A stretch of 64,000 bases of DNA from Tridacna crocea (lineage: Eukaryota > Mollusca > Bivalvia > Cardiida > Cardiidae): assembly GCA_943736015.1 (NCBI GenBank), contig OX031059.1:23058501-23122500 (forward strand). The letters run 5' to 3'. Shown piece after piece: positions 40,701 through 52,700 of this stretch. A model generated the notes under the pieces. That model did no database searches. It saw only the letters and a program-made list of their open reading frames with translations, and was not told the DNA's origin. The position numbers and the translations under genes were made by a program. How positions within the stretch are numbered: position 1 is the first letter of the stretch; every line of letters starts with the position of its first letter.

Positions 40701-43700
40701 GAAAGTGAATAGGCATCCTTGCTTTTATAGATAAACAATAAAATCTGAGAATTAGAAGCACGAACCATAGAAAGTCCTTACAGATATCTTGCGCCATAGG
40801 GAAGAATAATAAAAGCATTGATTGTTTTAAAAAAAGAAATGTAAACATACAGCGAGACTTTAAAGGAGGCTGCAGACAGTAAAGTGATCTGAATTTCTGT
40901 TTTTTATATAAATTCAATGTATTCTTGTTTAATTTATTGATATGTTGATGCATAAATTGTGACCTAACGTGTATTAAACGGCAAAACAGAATAGAATCGT
41001 GCTCTAATCATTTAAATATCATAGCTTGATGACCCAAGACACAAAAGACTCAAAAATAATATCAGTCTGTATAAGTGGAAGCTTTTTTTTTTTCAGAAAT
41101 AAGAATTAAAAATGCTCAAATAAATCTGTAAAGAAAACCGCCATTTTTTTCTGATAATTTTAAAAAAAAGATGCTCATTGAGTGAAACTGTGAGCATGAT
41201 CTTACAATTACTATTTTATATATACTATGTGCATATAAGTGCATTACTTCATTAGACTTGCTACGAGTGTTTAGGGATTTTATGTTTAAGTTGGAGAATT
41301 AGAAGAAAACAGCCTAGGAAGCAAGATTGACAATTTCATTCTAAATACTGTCAGCTTGGCGCATTGGTTTCTGTGGAAGGAGAGCAGGAACTTGCAAATG
41401 TTGATCTATCTATTTTTATCTTTCTTATCAGGTCCAAAAGGCGACAAGGGTAAGTTAAAATCCATATATAACATCTAATTAGTACATAATTTTATCATGA
41501 GTTGTCTTGACCATGTATGAGACAAAATTATCATTTGTCCATTTCAAACACTCTACAAACATTAACTCTTTACTTCATAGATACTCATTTCTACACATTG
41601 CTTGTAGGAGACTTTGGAAAACATTGTGGCAAAAGGTGAATATGCTCGTCACGAGCAATTTCACCTTTTGTCACAATGTTTTCTATGGTATCAAAAGGTG
41701 TCGTTTACACATAAGAAACGGCTTCATCCTCGCTGTTATTTAAGGGCAATTAGAGATGCCATTAGAATGCCTTATGGTGTAAAGGGTTAATCCATATTCC
41801 AGAATTTTCATGCTGTTGGAATGGATTCTTTACTCGGTATTTCAGTAAAAAGAAAATTGATAGGCTTACGATCATAAATAACTTAAATCTTTCAGACCTT
41901 TCGGACAGTATCTATAACTTGTTTTTATTTTTACACTGCGGACACGTGCTTCGCATCAATGTTACGACTAGATCAGGGTATACATAATGTATGAACCTGT
42001 TCGGCAGCAGTAGCGACTTGAAAGCTCTTTCAGTCGGCATAGATCAAGATCAGACAGCAGGGAACGTAAACTTTTGATCTTATACTGCTCGCTAATTTTG
42101 CTCATAGTGCTCATTTTAACAGTTTTGTTCGAAAGAGGTATTTTAAAACCTTGTAAAATGTAACTTATTTAGTTTTCGGCAAAATACTGAAAAGGTATGA
42201 TATTAAGGTGGTTTTCCTTTGATATACTTTGCAATATAGTTATTTTACAGGTGAATATGGCCCACCCGGCGTCAATGGTTCAGATGGCACAAAAGGGGAA
42301 AAGGGTGACAGTGGTTTCAAAGGCGAGAAAGGAGATCTGGGCCCCTCAGGGTATAACGGCACCATTGGAGAAAAGGGAGATAAAGGTGATACAGGACCCA
42401 CAGGTTTAGGTCAAAAAGGAGAGAAAGGGGACCAGGGGATTATTGGAGCACAGGGTTATCAGGGTTACAACGGTACGGATGGAAGCAAGGGAGAGAAAGG
42501 TGAACCTGGCAATGTTGGAGTGCAAGGTCTGAATGGTACAAAGGGAGACACTGGGGTTCCTGGAAAGAATGGCCAAGACGGTGCGAAAGGTGAATCTGGA
42601 CGAGATGGCTATAATGGTACAGCTGGGACAAAAGGTGAAAAAGGAGAGCAAGGTATGATTGGTCCGCAAGGATTTCAAGGGTATAACGGGACAATTGGGG
42701 CTAAAGGAGAAAAGGGACAGAGGGGAATCAACGGTCCTCCAGGAATCAATGGATCAGATGGAATGAAAGGTGACAAAGGCGATCTAGGTTTAAACGGAAC
42801 CAATGGACAGAAAGGTGAAAAGGGGGAAGAGGGCTTAATGGGACCACAAGGATTTCAAGGGTATAATGGAACAAACGGAGCTAAAGGAGAAAAGGGAGAT
42901 GGAGGATTTGACGGTCTTCAAGGATTCAATGGATCAGATGGAATGAAAGGTGATAAGGGCAATCAAGGTTTAAACGGGTCCAATGGACAAAAAGGTGAAA
43001 AGGGGGATGACGGTTTAATAGGACCACAGGGATTTCAAGGGTATAATGGTACAAACGGCCAAAAAGGGGAGAAAGGCGAACAAGGTCTTTCTGGTCTTCC
43101 AGGTTTGTCTGGTCAGAACGGAACGAATGGATTTAAAGGCGAAAAGGGCAATGCAGGCACGACAGGAATTCCGGGAGTAAAGGGCAGTGCTGGGTTAAAA
43201 GGAGAAAGGGGGGACGATGGTCTGAACGGAACAGATGGTATGAAGGGCGAAAAGGGAGATCACGGATTATCCGGTCTTCCCGGCATCAAAGGAACAGTCG
43301 GTGAGAAAGGGGCCAAAGGCGAAAACGGTCCAAAAGGAGTGCAAGGGATAGGTGTAAAAGGTGAAAAGGGTGATTTGGGTCCTACTGGCCCTGAAGGTAC
43401 TAATGGAACCGATGGATCTAAAGGTGAAAAAGGTGCTATCGGCCCAAAGGGTGTGCAAGGTGTAGGAGTAAAGGGAGAAAAAGGAGACGTTGGCCCAACT
43501 GGACCGGAAGGCACCAATGGAACTAAAGGTGTTAAAGGCGACCAAGGTCTTAAAGGTGACTCTGGGCCTGCAGGGATTAATGGAACGGCTGGCCAAAAAG
43601 GAGACAAAGGCGACCAAGGTAATGTTGGGCAAACCGGCCGACAGGGGTTGAACGGAACTGACGGTGCAAAAGGAAACAAGGGAGACAGTGGAATTAATGG

Positions 43701-46700
43701 AACTAAAGGTGAAAAAGGGGGACAAGGATTGAAAGGCGAAGTTGGTAACGATGGCATTAATGGGACAGATGGTTTAAAGGGGGAAAAGGGGATTCAAGGC
43801 CGTATAGGTTTGACTGGTCCTCAGGGGCTGAACGGGACAGATGGTGTCAAAGGGGAGAAGGGATATGATGGGCTAAATGGGACCAAGGGTGAGAAAGGTA
43901 GCCAAGGTTTAATCGGACCTCAAGGTTACCAGGGATTTAATGGTACCGATGGACAGAAGGGAGATCAAGGGCTTATAGGACCACCTGGTAAAGACGGAAA
44001 AGAGGGACAAAAGGGCGAGCAAGGAAGTAAAGGTGTCCAAGGTCTAAAAGGGGAACAAGGGATAGTCGGTTTTACGGGGCCAAAGGGTGAAAAGGGTGGT
44101 GGCGGTATAAAAGGGGATGACGGAAAACCCGGTCTAAATGGATCAAAGGGTCAAAAGGGCGAAACAGGGACACAGGGTATAAATGGTTCAAAGGGAGAAC
44201 AAGGTATTAAAGGTGAACGTGGAAGCGACGGGAAAGATGGCTCCGATGGAAAAGATGGGTCTCCGGGAATCCAGGGTGTAAAAGGGGACAAAGGACAATC
44301 AGGATCGCAAGGTCCTACTGGTCCCAATGGATTAAAAGGAGATAGCGGTATAAAAGGCGACAAGGGGCGTCAAGGCTATCAGGGTATCCCAGGACTCCCC
44401 GGTCTCCCCGGTTTACGGGGACAGAAGGGAGACGTAGGACAACAGGGGTCGAAAGGGGAACATGGATTCCAAGGGGTTCAAGGATACGCTGGATCGAAAG
44501 GTGAAAAGGGAGATGACGGTATCAACGGCACTGATGGTATCCCTGGTTCTAAAGGTGAAACTGGACTGAAAGGTTAGTTAAAAAACTAACTGTTAGTAAC
44601 ATTTGGATTTTACTTTCATTTTACAGTACATGGACTGAAACACAACAAAAAGGAGTATTCAGACATTTGCGTAACACGTCATCTCGGATCAGCCACGATC
44701 TGCGCAGTCCACGCAGGCTAACCGGAGAGGATATATTTTTCACTTTTTATGAACCTCTCTACTGTTGCACAAAATCTAATGTAGTTGTAAGGTACCGTCT
44801 CGGATAAGCCTGCGCAAATTGCACCATTGTCCGAATATGCCTCTTTTTCTGTCTTGCAAGCCATTATTATAGAGAATAATGAACTGGTGGTGTGTGATAT
44901 AAATAAAGCTGTCACTAGAATGGGGTGTGATGCTGGTGAAAAAACGAGTCCGAAGAACAATTTTTTTTTCTAAACCGCACTAAACCCAACCTACTGACAG
45001 ATTTTCTTTTAAAATTTCACATGCAATCAGTTGATTATCCTCTATATACATGTATCATCATCATAGTGCAGTTGGTAGCGTGCAGGACTTCAGATGAAGG
45101 GTATGTCGCAGGTTTGAATCCCAAGCTCAGCCGGTTTCTTTTCCGAGAAAATGTATTGGATATTCATTGCTACAGGCCAGATCCATTTACAAAACAAATT
45201 TCAAATTTTCGGTCACTTATATTATGTTGTCTGCAAATGCTTCCGATTTGAACAAGCCAAAAATTTTGTCGTTTGGTAATGAGTTCACCTGCTAAATATC
45301 ATATATGAAATTAGATTGTAAAAAAAATAGGCTACTTCAAAGTCATATTGGCGGGAAAAATATCTCTATATCGAACAGTGTAGATCCAAGATCAGACTGC
45401 ACGTTCTATTCAGTCTGATCTTAATCTATATCGTCCGAAAATTGTCCTTGAGTCATGCATAGCAGCTAAAGGTTTAAAAAGTTCCTAGGAAGCAATCATC
45501 GAAAGTGGCGGAAATAGCTGTAAGGATTTGTATCGTGATTGATGTGTGAAGAACGATTATCTTGAACTCGTTAACTGACCTCACTGACTAGTTCCAGTAA
45601 TTTTTAGTCGAATTGTAAAATTTCGATATAATCCTTTTCCACTAATATCTCTCGATTCTGCTTCATCGGAACCACACCGGTACCCCAGCCGAATGTGAAC
45701 AGTCCCAAAGTTGAAATCTGCTCCTGTGTATCGAACTCGGGACCCTGTGGTTATGAGGCCGACGCTCTACCACACAACTCCAGACACAACTAGAATCACA
45801 TTTCATTTGTAGCTGCAACTGCAATATAAGCAAATCTGAAATTGACGTCTAAGTTCACTCGTGTAATAAAACCCAACGACGCGGGTTTCGACTTGTGACA
45901 ACCGCGAGCATTTGCAGGGGACAATTTGATATTGCCCAAATGATAGATTTCTTATTAGAAGGGTATATGAGAAAAAGATGATGAGCGGCGTTTCGTATTT
46001 GTTCCCAAAATAATTGAAGGAGAAACTTAATTGACAGACTAACTTTGTATACTACCCAACAGGGGACCAAGGGGTTACTGGACAAAGAGGGGAAAAGGGA
46101 GACCATGGTATCAGTGGTTTACCAGGCATTCAAGGGCTGAAGGGAGAGATTGGTGCTCAAGGACTGAAAGGTGAACAGGGCAACCCTGGAGTTGATGGGA
46201 AAGATGGAACGAAAGGAGAAAAGGGTATGTGGTTTTTCGTTATTGAAACTGTTGAATTTTTATCAACAAAATCTATTATTGACGTAAACCCTAAAGTGTT
46301 GTCTCGGATTAGCCTGCGCGGACTGCACAGGCTGATTCGAGACGACACATTACGCAAATGTTTGAATGCCCCTTTTCGCGTGTTGCAAGCCATATACGGA
46401 CGACGTTAGATGTCAGTACAAAATCGACCGAATTGTGACGAGTGTCTCAATTGTATATAAGATATGGGTTTATCGCACTGAAAACAATAGAGGCTACTTG
46501 ATTGTCGCGCTGCATGAACGGCGACACTATATTTTTACTCGGTTTTGAAAAGTACCAATGGAGGCAGCCATACTGTTCACTCCGCTTCTAGTCATTTCGT
46601 ATCTAGGTAATTTCGCACCTAAGAAATTTCGTACCCACCTTAGCTTTTTAGTTTAGTCATTTTGTACTCACTTTGATAGTTTTGTGACCACTCTTGTCTT

Positions 46701-49700
46701 TTCATACCCTGTTTTTAATATCGGTAATATAGAAGATAGTTTTGATGCTATTTTCCTGTGTTGGTTGTCGAATGACAACTGACTTTGCTTATAGATCGAC
46801 AACTGCTTTTGTACACAGCTCCGATTCAAACTAAGTCAAATTTCGCCAAAGAAAGGCTATGACTGTGTCTTATCATTATTGGTTCTTTCTTTTTTAAGTT
46901 TAAGCTGCATTCTAAATATTGTCCAGGACTTCTCAGTTTATTTCTTACCGAGTTCTGCATAAATTTACTTTGGTCAATTTTGAAAGGCTGTAATGCGCCT
47001 TATTTCAGGAACAACTGATTTGCGGCACCATTGATGTTATGCATCAATATTTTCTTGTGAAAATGATTAATTATCTATTCCAGGTAACACAGGCAACCAA
47101 GGTTTAACAGGACAAAAAGGAGACAGGGGTCTTCATGGTCTGAAAGGTGAACCTGGAATAATGTAGGTGGAATATTTCTTGAGTCCCTAATTCAATTAAA
47201 CGGGCTTTTCCGGTATTTATCATTATATCAATATTTCGGGGAGTTTTACCAATTATATGATCTGGATCAAAGAACAGATTGTACGTCGTTGGCTGATGGT
47301 AGCATTTGCAGATGACAATTCTATCACAGCTGAATTGTTGGGAGCTGTTTGAAGCTGGACAGAAATCGTTGTGGTGAAAAGGGAAAAAATGCTGATTTCA
47401 GGATATAAATGCACGTTCTGTGATCTACATGGTCAAAAAAAGGCAACGAAAATCGCATTTAGGGCTAAAATGTTGAAATCTAACTGTACATTAAATACTA
47501 TGAACAATTTATTGTGAATGTTGAAAATTGATTGAGAGACGCTCTGGCTATTTGGGGATTTATAGCACATACGAAACACAAGAATTGCAACACGCGAAAA
47601 GGGGCATTCAGACGTTTGCGTAAATAGTCGTCCGTCGGATCAGGCTGCACAGTCCACGCAGGCAAATCGGAAACGACACTTTTCGTTTTTATGTAATTTC
47701 TTTTATTTTACACAAGTGTACTGTAGAAAAAAAATGAAATGTAGACGTAAAGTGCGCAGGCTGATCCGAGACGACATTTTACAAAAATGTCCCAATGTCC
47801 CTTTTTCGCGTGTTTTAAGCCATATAAATATGGATCTATTTTGTCCATTAATCGATCAAATCATTAGGTAATCTGGCTCTTTGACGTGCAAGAGAAGGGG
47901 GAAAACCTGATACAAAAGGTTTTATTATACTGCAAAGAAATTTCTCGTGATCTGATTGGTTAACATGCCGGGAACATAATATCATGTTCCCTGGCAAAAA
48001 CCACGTAAAACCAGTTTCCCTTTTGAGTGCCCCGTATACATCACTTCACGTGCAATACATCATACAAAATGGCGGCGTCGATCGATGACCAGACTGCACA
48101 TTTATACACCAAACTGCACGTTTTAGTGACGTCAATTTCCAGTGACGTCAGTTTTCATTGCATTGGGGCACACAGAAGGGAATTGCTATTTCGTCAGCAT
48201 ACTCGATTCGTGAAATTATAAAACAGGAAAATTTCGATTAACGCGCTGTGAAAGGGGTAAAACTTTGCAGTATAATAAATTCGTTGTACGGTCAGGTGGC
48301 AGGGGACTTGGAAACTTGTTCACGGCTGTGGTAAATCATGTCGCCACCTCGCCTTCGGCTCGGGACGACATGATTAACCACAGCCTTGAACAAGTTTCCA
48401 AGTCCCCTGCCACCTGACCGTACAACTAATAGTGATCCAGGTCAACATGCGTTGACTGCACAGGCCGACGAGGGTCGATACCTTTTTCAGATGCATTAAA
48501 TCCCCTTTTGACGGAGCATGTCTCAATTACATCATCTATGTATAACCGTTGTTTCTGTAGAGGTCTTACAGGGTTGCCGGGAGAAAAGGGAGACCACGGC
48601 ATTCACGGGTTACCTGGCCTTAAAGGTGAGCCAGGATTAGGTGGTCAGCCGGGTCTAAAAGGCGAGACTGGTATTCAGGGACCAGTGGGAAAGCCGGGTA
48701 CTAAAGGAGAGGCAGGATTAGAAGGAACAATAGGTCAGAAAGGAGAACCGGGCGAAAAAGGTAACTATAGGCGTCACACCTGTGGGTTTTTGCCTAATAA
48801 AAAAAGAGCAAAATTGACATATTTGAAGCTTCGCATATTGCAAAATTATGGCTTGTTCATTTGTTACTCTGAAAAGTTCCACAATAGGCCTGCAAAAAAT
48901 AGAAAAAAAGAAACAACTTGTCAACCGATTGCGTTTTTCGCTAATTTCCACCAACACGGGCACCCTAAATCTGATCCTCTTAGGAACACCTAAACACCGC
49001 CATGACCCCATGTTTTTGTTCCTCCGCTGATACAAAGTAGTTCTGTAAGTGCACAATAAAACCACATCTTAGTGGTCCCCTATTGCCCAGATTTCAAGCA
49101 AATCTAAATCATATACCTCCAAGCCATCTCGGCTCCATGTAACAGTGCAACAAAAGTGCTACTCCAAAATTCAACATAAGACTACTTTTGACTACGACCC
49201 AGACGCAATCTCGCAGTACTTAGTGCGACACCTATAAAGGTCTTACAGGAAGTAAAGAATGGAAGAGTTAATTCGGACCTGATGGTATACAAGGTCTGAA
49301 AGGAGGAATTGGTCAAAAAGTACATGTATATATGTACAGTGTTATGTTACTGATCTAGGTATGTGGTCAGATTCATCATTGAAGTAGGACTAGTAGTACT
49401 GTAGTAATAATAGAACTATAAATAATAATGATAATAAAATTATAAAAACTTTTTAAAGGTCCATAAAATCCATTTTTTCTTTCAGTATTATTTTGATATC
49501 ACGGAATACATGTCTTGATAAACATTATACTTTCATGATTTATTATCACTGAATCTCGGTATAGCTTGTGCTATTTTAACCCTTTACCCCATAAGGCATT
49601 TCTATGGTATCTCTAATTAACCCTAAATAACAGCATGATGTGTACATGACACCTTTTGATAGTGTAGAAAACTTTGTGGCAAAAGGTGAAATTGCTCGTC

Positions 49701-52700
49701 ACGAGCAATTTCACCTTTTCCACAATGTTTTCCAAACGCTCCTACAAGCAGTGCGTAGAAATGAGTATCTATGGAGTAAAGGGTAAAAGGAAAAAAAAAA
49801 AAAAAAAAAAGCATTGTAGGTAAAGGAGAAAATGGTGGTTTTTGGCATTTTCTCCTTTTCTTACAAAGTTTTCAAAAATGATTTTGCTCAGGGTAATGAA
49901 GACATGGGATCCTTTGATAAAGGGTAAAATGTTTTATAAACAGGAGATACTGGTAGCCAAGGAAATCTGGGTCAAAAAGGTGAACCAGGAACGTCGGGAC
50001 TGAAAGGAGAAACGGGATCTACGGTAATTTTGTAACGTGATTATAAATGTTTGCCCCTTCTTCTTAATTATTAGTAAGAATAGCTGCAAACACATGCTTT
50101 GATCTTTTGGTTGCTACTGACCCTCCAATAGCCAGATTGGACCTTAGAAAGCCATAGTACTGTGAAAAACAAGTTCAATGTAAAAACCTTGTACAGTTTT
50201 GAAGACAAGACTCCAAACATCAAAAGTGTACTTAAGTGTAACTTAAGTGAAACTTAAAATCGCTCTCAGTCGGCCATTTTGCATCGAATAAAAAAAAAAG
50301 TGTCTCGGGAGAATGGGTAATTGTACATGTGTATAAAGTTTCACGAAATTCCGTCTAATGGTATTGGAGATATTTGCCGGGGGACGGACACATGGACGGA
50401 CGGACAGACGGAAGGACGGACGGACAACGCTAAAACTATATCCCTCCGCCTACGGCGGGCGATAAAAAGATTTTAGCAACGGTGTTTAATGTTTTCTCTT
50501 CTTAAAATGTATCTGTTTCGGTTAACGGGCAAATTGTCACTTTTTCTAGTGAAACCTGTGGACAACATATTAAATGAGGTATGGTTATTATTAACTCCTT
50601 ACAATAGAATCGCGAATTTCAACGACCTAAAAGACAAAGTTTTTTTTTCTGAAAATATAGTGGAAAAGGCGAAACGCTGATTACCAACATTTTCTCCTTT
50701 TCATTCAATATTTTCTATCTTTTTTCAAAACGAAATTCAATTCATGTATCAAGCCCGAAATCATCGGAAATCCTTTGAATTCGGACTTAACTAATTGTTT
50801 GTAGTTTGGTTTAGGTGAAGTCCGTATTCACCAACCATTCTTGAGAATTTTCTGAGTCTTATTCTCCAAGGTTTTCTTAATTTGTAAGTAACCAAACTTC
50901 TGGTTGGCTAAACCGAAAGGTTTAGCCAATCAGAAGTTGTATTACTTATAAAAGTAGAAAATTCTGGAGAGTTAGACAAAAAACGCTCTTAAGAATGGTT
51001 GGTGAATACCAGAGCCGGTCTCGCCTATTATGAAAGTTCATTGCTCCCTGGTCCATTCGGCATACCTCGGATTTTCTAGTGATCAGATTCCACGGCTGTA
51101 TCATATAGCTTAATATGCACCTATACGGTACATTTCTTCGCCGGAAATACGCCGTTTAACCGTTCTTAAACCTGTAAAGCCCCTCCTTAAAAAGAAAACT
51201 TGAGTCACAACTTTCAGTCTTAAGGTTTACATCGACAAACAGTTTTTACACTCCGATTTTTTAAAGTGGTTTATCAATTTCAATTGAAGTTTCCACGGAA
51301 AGATAGATAGATATGTTTATCTTCGTCGTGGTCGTTCACGGGCGCCACCATGTTTACTATCACGTGATTGGCAGTTCAAGATGGAAAGCACCTTTATACC
51401 GACAAGGTTAGATGTAGGTTTCGAATCAGCCGAACTGTAACGAAGACACCTTGGCCATGCAGAAAATCGACCAAAAGCAAAATGTATCGATTCAGGTCAG
51501 CCTGCGCGGAATGAGGAGGCTTGTTTGCGTTCAGTCTTTTTGTAGACGCATTAAGCTTCTTTTCCACAAGGCATGACTCTGGTGAACAATGGTTTGTACG
51601 GAAAAAAACATTGTCTCTTCACTAATTATGCCTCTTTTTGTAACACAAGGCGGAACAGAACGCTCTAAGTCTACTTTTCACTCAGCAGTTTATGTGCTGT
51701 TTCCATCCTTTTTTTCCCAGGGTTCATCTACAGATTGCTGCCAAAACTTACGTAAGTACGCTCATAGATACATGTATATTACGAATATGCAAAGCATTTG
51801 GTCATAAAGAAAGAATATATATTCATTTCAGGGCGGCGTTAGTCTTTTAGTCTTTTGTTTAAGGGCGGCTTTCTGCAAATTATCGGAAGTACATGGCGCT
51901 TTGCACAAAAATGAAATCTCGTCGGTTTACTTTAAAAGAAAAAAAAAAAAAACTCGTAACTACACCTTAAAACAACTTGTCTTTACGAGGTTTTTCAAGT
52001 AAACCGACGATGTACTGTCCCGATGACAGTAATTTCCAACGCCCCCTCGAGAAATATATGAGCTATGCTCTTGCAAAGGGGGCGGGGCTTGTAGCATCTC
52101 TGCAACGCATTGTACCAGGCAGGTCATCACATTTTTATAGATCCATAACATCCATTTTGTCTATCAATCAACTTGGCGGTAGAATGGTCCTTTATCATAA
52201 AGAAAATTTACAAACGTAAACAGTTTCGACAAATGTTAGCTTGCACAGGTTGCTCAGGCTGACAAGGGTCGATGCCTTCTGGAAATGCATTGAGCTGCCT
52301 TTTCTGGGACCACTGTTGTCCTCGCTATTGCGGTTGCCTGACAGCTGTCTCTACGTGCATTTTTATCATTGATTAAAAACGTGGTAAGTGGAACAAAATC
52401 AAAAGTTAAATGAACAAAATCGTTATATGACACACCTCATAGTATGTTTCTGAAAATGCCAATACCCTAAACCTTTTTCTCTTTTCCTAAATTTTTCAAG
52501 AGCCGCCTTCCACAGACACATATAAATACCTGGTTCGTATTGAAGTGATAGACCTAAGGTTTTTATTTTCTAGAGAAGCCTAATTTCAACGGAGGTACAA
52601 ATGACTACTATGTAACCACAGCAGCGGGAAATACAGTACTATTACCCTGTGTAGCCAATGGAAATCCGGCATCAGTGGTCACGTGGTCACGGGAGACTGG

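Noticed and set aside
43260..43757. Proline-rich 165-codon frame on the minus strand
   Set aside because: It is the antisense shadow of the collagen exon: Gly codons (GGN) read as Pro (NCC) in reverse.
45055..45140. Possible tRNA gene
   Set aside because: Only A- and B-box-like parts are present, no acceptor-stem pairing; more likely a SINE head. The same applies to the other tRNA-like heads.
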